The notes beneath the pieces were generated by a model. It was not told the origin of the DNA. It saw only the letters and a program-made list of their open reading frames with translations, and did no database searches. The position numbers and the translations under genes were made by a program. This document shows, piece by piece, positions 8,786-16,917 of a stretch of 64,000 bases of DNA. Positions within the stretch are counted from its first letter, which is position 1, and the number at the start of each line of letters is the position of its first letter. This stretch comes from Streptomyces sp. TSRI0107 (lineage in GTDB: Bacteria > Actinomycetota > Actinomycetes > Streptomycetales > Streptomycetaceae): positions 186,001 to 250,000 of the forward strand of contig NZ_LIVZ01000004.1 in the NCBI RefSeq assembly GCF_001905845.1, read 5' to 3'.

Positions 8786-9415
8786 ATGAGCCGCATGACG
8801 GCCGTACGTACCCCTGCCCCCTCCGACCGCCCCCGGCTGGGGCTCCGTGAACGGAAGAAGATCAAGACGCGGGAGGCCATCCGCACGGCCACCTACGGAC
8901 TGATCGAGGAGCAGGGGTACGAGGCCACCACGGTCGAGCAGATAGCCGACCGCGCCGAGGTGTCGGCGTCGACCGTCTTCCGCTACTTCCCCGCCAAAGA
9001 GGACATCGTCCTCACCGACGAGTACGACGCGCTCCTGGTGGAGGACCTGCGCTCCCGTCCCGCCGACGAGCCGTGGCTGGAGTCGCTGCGGCACGCCATG
9101 CGGCGGGCCGTCGGCCTCGGCATGGGCGAGGAGCAGGAGGTCACCCGGCTGCGCTGCCGGCTGATGGCCGAGGTGCCCGCGGTGCGCTCCCGCATGCTGG
9201 AGAACATGTCGGAGACGGGCCGGGCGATCGGCGAGGCCATCGGCGAGCGCACCGGCCGGGACCCGGAGAGCCTGGAGGTGCGGGTCTTCACCATGTCCCT
9301 CGTCGGCGGGCTGATGGAGGTGTCCCAGTACTGGGCCCGCACCGGCTTCCGCGACGACCTCTCGGACCTGGTGGACCGCGCGCTCACCGTCTTCGCGCGC
9401 GGCCTGACATCCTGA
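8786..9415 (+). CDS. TetR/AcrR-family transcriptional regulator
   Basis: A 209-residue repressor. The N-terminal DNA-binding domain shows the family pattern RERKKIKTREAI, then TTVEQIADRAEVSASTVFRYFPAKEDIV (roughly residues 22-73), with recognition helix STVFRYF. The C-terminal helical ligand-binding and dimerisation domain is divergent, so the effector cannot be named. It starts 6 bp after trhA and ends 4 bp before the Mut7-C gene, so it is co-transcribed and may regulate its own operon. Confidence 0.9.
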   Translation: MSRMTAVRTPAPSDRPRLGLRERKKIKTREAIRTATYGLIEEQGYEATTVEQIADRAEVSASTVFRYFPAKEDIVLTDEYDALLVEDLRSRPADEPWLESLRHAMRRAVGLGMGEEQEVTRLRCRLMAEVPAVRSRMLENMSETGRAIGEAIGERTGRDPESLEVRVFTMSLVGGLMEVSQYWARTGFRDDLSDLVDRALTVFARGLTS

Positions 9416-9419
9416 AATC

Positions 9420-10151
9420 GTGAACGCACCCGAGATCCACGTCGAAATCGCCCCGGAACTGGGGCTGTTCGTCCCGCAGCACCGCCGTCGCGGCGCGACC
9501 CCGCTGGCCACCGACGGCGTCTCCACGCTGGGACATGTCATCGAATCCCTCGGAGTGCCGCTCACCGAGGTCGGCGCGCTGGTCGTCGACGGACACCAGG
9601 TGCCGACCGCGCACATCCCGCAGGACGGCGAGCGGGTGAGCGTACGGGCCGTGCCGCGTCCGCAGCGGGTGCCCGGCGCGCCGCTGCGCTTCCTCCTCGA
9701 CGTGCACCTCGGCACCCTCGCCCGCCGGCTGCGGCTGCTCGGCGTGGACACCGCGTACGAGTCGACGGACATCGGCGACCCGGCGCTCGCCGCCCGCTCG
9801 GCCGCCGAACAGCGGGTGATGCTCAGCCGGGACCGGGGCCTGCTGCGCCGCCGCGAACTGTGGGCCGGCGCCTACGTCTACAGCACCCGGCCGGAGGACC
9901 AGCTGCACGACGTCCTCGACCGCTTCGCCCCCGAGCTGCGCCCGTGGACCCGCTGCACCGCCTGCAACGGCCTGCTGAAGGAGGCCACCAAGGAGGAGGT
10001 GGCGGACCGGCTGGAGGCCGGCACCCAGCGGACGTACGACGTGTTCGCCCAGTGCCGGGCCTGCGGCCGCGCGTACTGGAAGGGCGCGCACCACGAACAG
10101 CTGGAGGCCATCGTGGAACGCGCCCTCACGCTCCGCTCGGAGCACCGCTGA
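9420..10151 (+). CDS. Mut7-C RNase-domain protein with N-terminal ubiquitin-like domain
   Basis: A 243-residue two-domain protein. Residues ~1-80 match the Mut7-C-associated ubiquitin-like (ThiS/MoaD-like beta-grasp) fold. Residues ~85-235 are a Mut7-C PIN-like nuclease domain with FLLDVHLGTLARRLRLLG, the acidic MLSRDRGLL motif, and a zinc ribbon from CTAC (~178-181) and CRAC (~214-217). Family members are predicted metal-dependent RNases; the substrate is unknown. The start is GTG at 9420, 4 bp after the TetR stop. It is convergent with the oxidase operon. Confidence 0.85.
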   Translation: MNAPEIHVEIAPELGLFVPQHRRRGATPLATDGVSTLGHVIESLGVPLTEVGALVVDGHQVPTAHIPQDGERVSVRAVPRPQRVPGAPLRFLLDVHLGTLARRLRLLGVDTAYESTDIGDPALAARSAAEQRVMLSRDRGLLRRRELWAGAYVYSTRPEDQLHDVLDRFAPELRPWTRCTACNGLLKEATKEEVADRLEAGTQRTYDVFAQCRACGRAYWKGAHHEQLEAIVERALTLRSEHR

Positions 10152-10180
10152 CGGAAGCGCCGTGGGGAACCGCGGCGCCG

Positions 10181-10245
10181 TTGTGGCTGGTCGCGCCCGC
10201 GCGGCGGAGCCGCATGTCGCTACGGCCCCGCCCCTGAGGGGCGCG
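10181..10245. repeat. Streptomyces-type dispersed intergenic repeat with hairpins
   Basis: The gap between two convergent genes holds the phrase GGCTGGTCGCGC (10185-10196), a GCGGC-GGA-GCCGC hairpin (10201-10213) and a CGCCCC-TGA-GGGGCG hairpin (10229-10243). The 12-mer recurs at 52537-52548. I recognise this as a common Streptomyces intergenic element. Here it probably also acts as a bidirectional terminator. Confidence 0.6.
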
Positions 10246-10246
10246 C

Positions 10247-12649
10247 TCAGCGCCTCACGAGATCCTTCTTTCCGCAGGCCACCCCGTCCCGGTCCGGGTC
10301 CAGGCGGAGCGGGTCGTCCTTGCCGTTGACCTCGAGGCGGCCGTAGTCGTTCTGCTTCAGCCAGGTGCAGCGGGCGGCCGTCGTCTTCTTCACCTGGGGC
10401 GGGAAGACGGTCGGCACACAGACGTTGGCGGAGCCGTAGTGCCGGTCGCACCCGGAGACGGTGGGGCTCACCGGCTGTGCGGCGCGCTTCTTGCCGGGCT
10501 TCTGCACCTTGCCCTCGAGCGAGTCCGCGAACGAGTGGACGTGGGCCGAGGCGTCGGTGGCCTTCAGCGCGGACGGCCCCTGGAGGTGCACCCACTTCGC
10601 CACCGAGGGCACCCCGTTGGCGTCCACCGCGAAGAGCATGTACCAGCCGGGCGGGGCCAGGTCGGGGTTGCTCGTCACGTTCAGGTCGACGTTGTTCCCG
10701 TCGACGGACAGCGGCAGGTCCACGAACCGCTGGTTGGGGTCGGAGGAGTGGGTGACGGCAGCCGGGCGGATCAGTTCCGCCTTGGCGATGGGCCGGTCGA
10801 CGGTGATCCGCTGGGTGTCGCCGTAGTTCCACTCCGTGTCGATCACCGAAGTGATCGTCGGGCGGGGGCCCTTGAGCAGGTAGGGCGGGGTGTAGACGGA
10901 CACGTTGTGGTTCCAGCTGCCGTTGCCCGGGTTGTCGCCGGTGGTCATCACCCGGCCGTCCGGGAGCAGGAACGCGGAGGAGTGGTAGCCGCGGGCCTCG
11001 GGGTCGGCGGCCACCGGGTCGAAGGTGTTCGTCTCCGGGTCGTAGATCGAGGACTCGAAGACCGGGTTGGCCCGGTTGTGCAGGGCGCCGCCCGTCTCCA
11101 GCACCTTGCCGTCGGGCAGCAGCACCGCGGAAACGTACATCTTGCCCTGGGCACCGGTCTGCGGGACCTTGCCGCCCCCGAGGTCGACGGTGCCCTGCGG
11201 GAGCGGCGGCCCGGCGACGTACTGCGGGTTGGGCTGCTTCAGGTCGATGACGTCGGTGAGCCGGTTGGCGGCCGGGTTGGAGTCGATGTTGCCGCCGCCG
11301 ATGGTCAGCACCCGCTGGTCCTGCGCCGGGGGCAGCAGCACGCTCGCCGACTGGTCCCGCTCGTCCTTCTTCTGCAGGCCGGGCACCTGGGTGACGGTGT
11401 TGGCGTCGTAGTCGTAGATCGCGGCGCCGGTGCCGGGGATGTTGTTGCCGAAGACATGGCTGCCGGAGTAGAAGAGCCGGCCGTCCTGCATGAGGATCAT
11501 CGACGGGTACAAACCCCAGTACGACCAGGTCTGGTTGACCTGCCAGGTCGGCAGCCACTTCTGCTGCTGCTCGGACCACAGCTCGGCCGTCACGGACCCG
11601 GTGGAGTCCTCCTTCAGCCCGCCGAACGAGATGACGTCACCGTTGCCGAGGACGGTCGCCGACGGGTACCAGTGGCCGTCGTTCATGTCGTTGGTCTTCG
11701 TGTACGTCTCGGTCGCGGGGTCGAAGACGTACGAGTCCTTGTAGCCCTGGTAGCCGATGGTGCCGTCCGCCGACGGATAGCCCTTGTTGCCGCTCATCAC
11801 CAGCACCCGCCCGTCCTGGAGCTGGACGTGCCCGGCGCAGAACATGTCCTTCGGGGTGGGGATGACCTTGTAGCTGCCGTCGGCCGGGTCGTAGACGGCG
11901 GACGTGAAGGTTCCCGCCTCGAACATCTCCTCGTTGTTCCCGGAGCCGGCGATCAGCAGGACCTTGCCGTTGTGCAGGACGACCGAGTGCATGGACCGCA
12001 CCGGGTTCTGCGCGGGCAGCACCTGCCACTTGCCGTTGGCGCACTCGGCGGCCGTGCCGGTGCACTGCGGTGGCGGGACCGGGTCGGTGACCTGCTCCAT
12101 GGTGTAGTCGTCGGTGGTGGCGGAGCCGGTGCCGTAGACGGAGACGCCCCAGCTGATCCGGTCGGTGCCGGCGGGGACCTCGGGTGTGCGGACGGACGCC
12201 TGGGTCCAGGTCCCCGCCATGTCGAGCGTCTTGAGGTCGGTCCAGTACTGCCAGCCCGCCGTGGTGTCGTGCCGGAACAGGGTGACGCTCGCGTCCGGCG
12301 TGGTCGTCTTGTACCAGAGGGACAGGTCGTACTGCTTGCCGACGGTCACCACCGGCGCGCAGGCCGCGGACTCGGTGATCAGTGCCTTGCGGTCGCCGTC
12401 GACGCGGCGGGTCAGCTCGACCTTCATCGCCTTGCCGCCGGAGTGGGCGTCGCCGGTCGTGGTGAAGGTGAAGTCGTTGTCGCCCCAGCCGGACTTGTGC
12501 CAGCAGTACGGCATGTCACCGGTGCCGGCCGTCTCGAACCCGGGGTTCTTGATGAGGTTGGCGGCGGAGGCGGGCTGGGGAGTGGTGAGCAGCAGGCCTG
12601 CGGCGAGGCCCATGGCGGCCAGGACGGCCGTTCTCCGACGGGATCTCAT
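10247..12649 (-). CDS. Secreted galactose-oxidase-like copper-radical oxidase with carbohydrate-binding and excalibur domains
   Basis: 800 residues. Signal peptide (1-29, cleavage at ASA), then a carbohydrate-binding-module-like jelly roll (~30-190), a seven-bladed kelch propeller (~205-560), a DUF1929 Ig-like domain (~565-670), a Pro/Lys-rich linker and a C-terminal excalibur calcium motif (LDPDRDGVACG). The copper-radical site is intact by position: Cys271 in MFCAGH and Tyr328 in HWYPSA for the Tyr-Cys cofactor, Tyr555-His556 in RGYHSSA, and His634 in VTHSSDPNQR. Such enzymes oxidise primary alcohols of sugars to aldehydes, making H2O2. It is the last gene of the glycosyltransferase operon (13-bp gap, AGGAG ribosome site), like the known pairing of GlxA with CslA in Streptomyces. 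The substrate is unknown. Confidence 0.88.
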   Translation of the reverse strand: MRSRRRTAVLAAMGLAAGLLLTTPQPASAANLIKNPGFETAGTGDMPYCWHKSGWGDNDFTFTTTGDAHSGGKAMKVELTRRVDGDRKALITESAACAPVVTVGKQYDLSLWYKTTTPDASVTLFRHDTTAGWQYWTDLKTLDMAGTWTQASVRTPEVPAGTDRISWGVSVYGTGSATTDDYTMEQVTDPVPPPQCTGTAAECANGKWQVLPAQNPVRSMHSVVLHNGKVLLIAGSGNNEEMFEAGTFTSAVYDPADGSYKVIPTPKDMFCAGHVQLQDGRVLVMSGNKGYPSADGTIGYQGYKDSYVFDPATETYTKTNDMNDGHWYPSATVLGNGDVISFGGLKEDSTGSVTAELWSEQQQKWLPTWQVNQTWSYWGLYPSMILMQDGRLFYSGSHVFGNNIPGTGAAIYDYDANTVTQVPGLQKKDERDQSASVLLPPAQDQRVLTIGGGNIDSNPAANRLTDVIDLKQPNPQYVAGPPLPQGTVDLGGGKVPQTGAQGKMYVSAVLLPDGKVLETGGALHNRANPVFESSIYDPETNTFDPVAADPEARGYHSSAFLLPDGRVMTTGDNPGNGSWNHNVSVYTPPYLLKGPRPTITSVIDTEWNYGDTQRITVDRPIAKAELIRPAAVTHSSDPNQRFVDLPLSVDGNNVDLNVTSNPDLAPPGWYMLFAVDANGVPSVAKWVHLQGPSALKATDASAHVHSFADSLEGKVQKPGKKRAAQPVSPTVSGCDRHYGSANVCVPTVFPPQVKKTTAARCTWLKQNDYGRLEVNGKDDPLRLDPDRDGVACGKKDLVRR

Positions 12650-12662
12650 GCGGTGCTCCTAG

Positions 12663-13838
12663 CTAGCTGTGCGGCTCGGATTTCGTCCGCGGCTTGCGGC
12701 GCGGCAGGTAGACCAGCGCCTCGGTGCCGACGAAGCGCAGGACGAAGGTGATGACCAGGGCGAGCGCGGTGGCGGGCAGCACGGCCAGGCCGAACTGCGC
12801 GACCAGCAGCGCGATCAGCGGGATGCGCAGCACCAGGTCGGCGTTGGCGAGCAGCGCGAACCGTACGGTGCGGTCCGCCCAGTGCCGGTGCCGCCGCCGG
12901 TCGCGGAACAGCAGCTTCTCGATGAGCAGGAAGTTCCAGGCCACACCGAACTGGTTGGCGATGATCTCCGCGGGGAGGTAGTGCAGCCCCGCCTCGGTCA
13001 TGGCCCACAGGGCGGCCAGGTTCGGCACGAAGCCGGTCAGCCCGATCAGCCCGAACACCACCATCCGGGCCAGCGGATCGGCGGTGCGCAGCCCGGCGAG
13101 GTGCCGCAGGAAGCGCTGCCCCTCCTTGACGGTGGACTTGGACTCCCCGGCGAACCGCTCCTGGAACACGAACGGCACCTCGGTGACCGTGCGCGGGCGG
13201 CTGCGGACCGCCAGTTCCAGCAGGATCTTGTAGCCGAGCGGCTTCAGGGCCTCCGCGGTGACCGCGCTGCGCCGGATGGCGAAGAACCCGCTCATCGGGT
13301 CGCTGATGCCGTGCAGCCGGCGCGGGAAGAGGGTCTTGGTCAGCCAGGTCGCGGCGCGGGAGACGGCGACCCGGTAGCTGCCGGCGAGCCCGGCGCGGCT
13401 GCCGCCCTTGAGGTAGCGGGAGGCGACGACGAGCCCGGCGCCCGCGCGTTCCCCGGTGGTGACCAGCTCGGGGACCAGGGACGGCGGGTGCTGGCAGTCG
13501 CCGTCCATGACGACGATCCAGTCCGACCCTGCCGCCTTCATGCCCTCGACGACCGCGCCGCCGAGCCCGCCGACGGGCTCCTCGCGGTGCAGCACGGTCA
13601 CCGGGAACGGGCAGTCCCGCGCGGCCTCGTGGATGACCTGCGGGGTGTCGTCGGTGGAGTCGTCGACGAAGACGACCTCGCAGGGCAGCCGGGCCGGCAC
13701 CGACTCGGTGATCTGGTGCAGCAGCCGCCGCACGTTCGCCGACTCGTTGAAGGTCGGCACGACGATGGTGACGGCGCCCGGCTCGGCGACCTCCGCCGCC
13801 GTGACGGCCTCTTCGGGGACGATGGACTCCTGGCTCAT
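12663..13838 (-). CDS. Polyprenyl-phosphate glycosyltransferase (GT2) with GtrA domain
   Basis: 391 residues. The cytoplasmic GT2 domain (~20-250) has VVPTFNESANV, the FVDDSTDD nucleotide-binding motif (57-64) and the metal-binding MDGDCQHPP (111-119), as in dolichol-phosphate mannose synthase. A GtrA-type domain of four transmembrane helices (~255-375) anchors it. Such enzymes transfer a sugar from a nucleotide donor to polyprenyl phosphate. Its ATG overlaps the stop of the upstream GT39 gene by 4 bp with a GGGAGG ribosome site, so translation is coupled. It likely supplies the lipid-linked sugar used by its neighbour. Confidence 0.92.
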   Translation of the reverse strand: MSQESIVPEEAVTAAEVAEPGAVTIVVPTFNESANVRRLLHQITESVPARLPCEVVFVDDSTDDTPQVIHEAARDCPFPVTVLHREEPVGGLGGAVVEGMKAAGSDWIVVMDGDCQHPPSLVPELVTTGERAGAGLVVASRYLKGGSRAGLAGSYRVAVSRAATWLTKTLFPRRLHGISDPMSGFFAIRRSAVTAEALKPLGYKILLELAVRSRPRTVTEVPFVFQERFAGESKSTVKEGQRFLRHLAGLRTADPLARMVVFGLIGLTGFVPNLAALWAMTEAGLHYLPAEIIANQFGVAWNFLLIEKLLFRDRRRHRHWADRTVRFALLANADLVLRIPLIALLVAQFGLAVLPATALALVITFVLRFVGTEALVYLPRRKPRTKSEPHS

Positions 13839-15481
13839 CGCTCGCCTCCCGGGGTGCCCGCGGACTGGATCCGCCGGATCTCGATCCGGTCCTCACCGGC
13901 GCCGAACACGGCGACCGGCTTCGAGTGCTCGATCGCGGCCCGCACGTTCGGCAGGTCCACGGCGTCGCGCCGCACCGTCGGCGAGGCGACCACGTAGTCG
14001 AGGTCCCGCCAGCCGCGCGGCATGGTCTTGGTGACGGCGGGGTCGAGGTCGGCCTTGTAGAACCAGATGGCGCCGAGCCCGGGCCGGTAGCCCTGGTGGA
14101 CGAGGTCCAGCCACAGCGCGTCGTCGACGAGGACCCGGGTGTCCCCCGGGTCGGGTACCTCGGTGGCCATCCAGCGGGCGGCGGCCTGGTAGGGGGCGTT
14201 GGCGTCGGCGGTCATCGCGGTGCGGGCGCCGTCGTACCAGCGGGGTACGACGTAGACGCTCGCGGCGAGCGCGAGGACGGCGGCGACCGCGTACCGCGCG
14301 TGCGGCCGGCGCCCCTCGCGGCGCCGCTTGTGCAGCACGGCGTGCGCGACGCTCGCGGCGCCTCCGGCGAGGACGAGGGCGAGGAACGGCAGCGCCTGGA
14401 TGATGTACATCGCGGGCAGGTAGCCGTCGGGGCGCAGGGCGACCAGGGCGAGGATCGCGACCGTGAGAGCGGGCCCGGCGAGGGCGCGGGCGGTGACCGA
14501 CCAGCGCCAGGTCAGCAGGAGCAGCAGGGCGCCGGCGAGACCGCCGAGGGGCAGCACGCGGTCGTAGTAGAGCCAGGACTGCAGGACGCCGTGGGAGCCG
14601 GAGCCGGCGTCGAGGATGAAGCCGGAGCCGGGGCGGCTCATCTGGTAGGTGATGCCGTCCCACAGGGAGACATGGCCGTCGCCCGGCAGCAACTCGCCCT
14701 TGAGCAGCGCGAACAGCGGGTACGACAGGCCGATCAGGGCGCAAGCGGTGATCGCGCCGGTGACGGCGAACTTGCGGGTGTCGCGGTGGCTGTGCCGCCA
14801 CATGGTGAGCAGCAGGGCGGGCAGGACGACGAGCATCGTCTCCTTGGTGAGCACGGCCGTCGCGGCGGCGATGCCCGCGCCGAAGTGGTGCCAGAGGTGG
14901 CGGCTCGGGGAGGCGGCGAGGGTGAACGCGAGCAGCGTCCACATCACGGCGAGGTTGTCGAGGAAGATCTCCCGCTGGAGGACGACCGACAGCGGGGAGA
15001 GCCCGAACAGGGCCATGCCGAGCCCGGCGGCCCAGCGGGGCAGGGCGAGGCGGCGGCCGAGGACGTAGACGAGGACCGCGCTGACCGCGGAGATCAGCAG
15101 CATCATCACGCGCATGCTGCCGACGGTCATCGAGTCGGGGCTGATCAGCGCGGGTATCCAGGTGAGGACGGCTATCTGGATCCAGCCGAGCGGCGGGTGG
15201 TCGTACCAGTAGGTGTAGTGGGCGAGGCCGCGGCCCTCCTGGACGGCCCAGGCCTGGGCGAGGTAGGTGCCCTCGTCGTCGCTGAGGGTGGGGTAGTCGG
15301 CGATGTTCCAGCCCTGGACGACGAGGATCGCCACCAGGAGGACGCCGCACAGGATCAGGTCGGGACGGGAGGACCGCAGTCTCTGCGGAGGCTGTGTTCG
15401 ACCGGTCGAACGGGTCGTGGGCGCAGCTGTCCGCTGCGCGGGGACCTTGACTCCGGTCGCCGCGGGAAGTGTGGAGGTCAC
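13835..15481 (-). CDS. GT39/ArnT-type integral membrane glycosyltransferase
   Basis: A 548-residue protein with 10-12 predicted transmembrane helices after a ~40-residue cytoplasmic tail. The first extracytoplasmic loop contains SDDEGTYL (acidic residues 68-70), where GT-C enzymes carry their catalytic Asp. The C-terminus is a soluble extracytoplasmic domain. The family (PMT/ArnT) uses polyprenyl-phosphate sugars to glycosylate lipids, proteins or glycans outside the membrane. The GTG start overlaps the preceding GT2 stop (GTGA), and its own stop overlaps the next start. The acceptor is unknown. Confidence 0.88.
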   Translation of the reverse strand: MTSTLPAATGVKVPAQRTAAPTTRSTGRTQPPQRLRSSRPDLILCGVLLVAILVVQGWNIADYPTLSDDEGTYLAQAWAVQEGRGLAHYTYWYDHPPLGWIQIAVLTWIPALISPDSMTVGSMRVMMLLISAVSAVLVYVLGRRLALPRWAAGLGMALFGLSPLSVVLQREIFLDNLAVMWTLLAFTLAASPSRHLWHHFGAGIAAATAVLTKETMLVVLPALLLTMWRHSHRDTRKFAVTGAITACALIGLSYPLFALLKGELLPGDGHVSLWDGITYQMSRPGSGFILDAGSGSHGVLQSWLYYDRVLPLGGLAGALLLLLTWRWSVTARALAGPALTVAILALVALRPDGYLPAMYIIQALPFLALVLAGGAASVAHAVLHKRRREGRRPHARYAVAAVLALAASVYVVPRWYDGARTAMTADANAPYQAAARWMATEVPDPGDTRVLVDDALWLDLVHQGYRPGLGAIWFYKADLDPAVTKTMPRGWRDLDYVVASPTVRRDAVDLPNVRAAIEHSKPVAVFGAGEDRIEIRRIQSAGTPGGER

Positions 15482-16740
15482 GCAGGAACGTCCTCTCGGT
15501 TCACGTGCGCGAGATGAGCGCCGACATGGCTGGTCAGCTCCCAGTCGTTGCGGCCGCGCTGCTCACGCCAGACGGCGCGTACGGCGGCCCCGGCGAGGAG
15601 CACCTGGTAGAAGGGGCCGCCCACGATCAGCTTCACGTAGTGGACGAACCGGACGCGCAGCCCGTACTGCTTGCCGAAGTCGTGCAGGCCGACCAGCTCG
15701 AAGACGAAGGTCACCAGGGCGGTGACGGCCGGCAGGAAGGTGACGAAGGCGATGCCGACGGGCACGTCGAGGAAGAGCGCGACGGCCACGTTGAGCGGGA
15801 TGACGACGCCGGAGACCGCCTGGAGGTACGGCGTCATGAGGGTGTAGCGGGCGAGCAGCCGCTGCCCGAAGGTCGGCAGCTGCTTCCAGTCCCGCTTCCG
15901 GTACACCTGGAGGAAACCCTGGTTCCAGCGGGTGCGCTGCTTCAGCAGGCTCATCAGCGAGCCCGGGGTCTCCTCGCGGGTGACCATCTCGGAGTCGTAG
16001 GCGACGACGACCTTCTTGCCGACGCTGGAGAGGCGGACCCCCAGGTCGCAGTCCTCGGCGAGACAGTTCGGGTCCCAGCCGTCGGCCTCCCGCAGCACGT
16101 CCGTGCGGACGAAGACGGTGTTGCCGCCGAGCGGGATGAACCCCTTCTGCGCGTGCAGGTGCAGCCGCGAGCGGAACCAGAAGAAGTACTCCAGGCAGTT
16201 GCGCAGGCTGTACCAGCTGGAGTGGAAGTTGATCAGCTGGACGCCGCCCTGGACGACGTCCGCGCCGGTGGTGCGGAAGGCGTGGTCCACGTGGGCGAGC
16301 AGCTCCGGATGGACCTGGTCCTCGGCGTCGAAGACCCCGACGACGTCGCCGCGGCAGTGCGGCAGCGCCGTGTTCATGGCCTTCGGCTTGTTCTTCTTCT
16401 CGTGGGTGTCGACGACGACGCGGACCCGCGGGTCCCGCGCGGCGGCCCGCTCGGCGACCTCCGTGGTCTCCGGGTCGTCGTGCCCGACGATCACGATGAT
16501 CTCGAAGTCGGCGTGGCTGGATTCCAGCAGCCGCTGGATGGTGTGGTCGAGCACCGCCTGCTCGTGCCGCGCCGGAAGCAGCAGCGAGAAGGACAGGTGC
16601 TCGGCACCGTCCGGTCTGCTGAACCGGGTCGATGCGAGCACCTCGGGCGTACGCCAGGCGTGCATCTGCCACCACAGGGTGAACGCCGCCATCCAGAACA
16701 GGGCCAGTGAAACGGCAGCGATGAAGACAGACGTCAGCAA
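15478..16740 (-). CDS. Processive-type GT2 glycosyltransferase (polysaccharide synthase)
   Basis: A 420-residue membrane glycosyltransferase. One N-terminal transmembrane helix, then a GT2 catalytic domain with FDAED (137-141), the acceptor/base AEDCDLG (~228-234) and QRTRW (268-272, the QxxRW processivity motif). Three or four C-terminal helices follow. This is the motif set of cellulose, chitin, hyaluronan and poly-GlcNAc synthases, so the product is probably a beta-linked polysaccharide. I chose TTG at 16740 because it has a GGGGGGA site 5 nt upstream and begins at the first helix; the ATG at 16800 lacks a ribosome site. It is the first gene of the four-gene operon. Confidence 0.9.
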   Translation of the reverse strand: MLTSVFIAAVSLALFWMAAFTLWWQMHAWRTPEVLASTRFSRPDGAEHLSFSLLLPARHEQAVLDHTIQRLLESSHADFEIIVIVGHDDPETTEVAERAAARDPRVRVVVDTHEKKNKPKAMNTALPHCRGDVVGVFDAEDQVHPELLAHVDHAFRTTGADVVQGGVQLINFHSSWYSLRNCLEYFFWFRSRLHLHAQKGFIPLGGNTVFVRTDVLREADGWDPNCLAEDCDLGVRLSSVGKKVVVAYDSEMVTREETPGSLMSLLKQRTRWNQGFLQVYRKRDWKQLPTFGQRLLARYTLMTPYLQAVSGVVIPLNVAVALFLDVPVGIAFVTFLPAVTALVTFVFELVGLHDFGKQYGLRVRFVHYVKLIVGGPFYQVLLAGAAVRAVWREQRGRNDWELTSHVGAHLAHVNREDVPA

Positions 16741-16917
16741 ACAGATCCCCCCAGATCCCCAAAACCCCCAGCCGGGACGGCAGTCGAGCCGTCTCGGCAT
16801 GTGCAGAGACTAGGGGGGAACTGTGAAGCGCGGGAGCTGTTCCGATAAATAGAGTGTTTCGGAGCGGTCGGGTGACTAGCGGGATCTACCCGAACACCTG
16901 CTCAATTCAGACAGCAC

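Noticed and set aside
9420..10151. MoaD/ThiS sulfur carrier
   Set aside because: The beta-grasp part is fused to a Mut7-C nuclease, and I see no C-terminal GG tail at its end.
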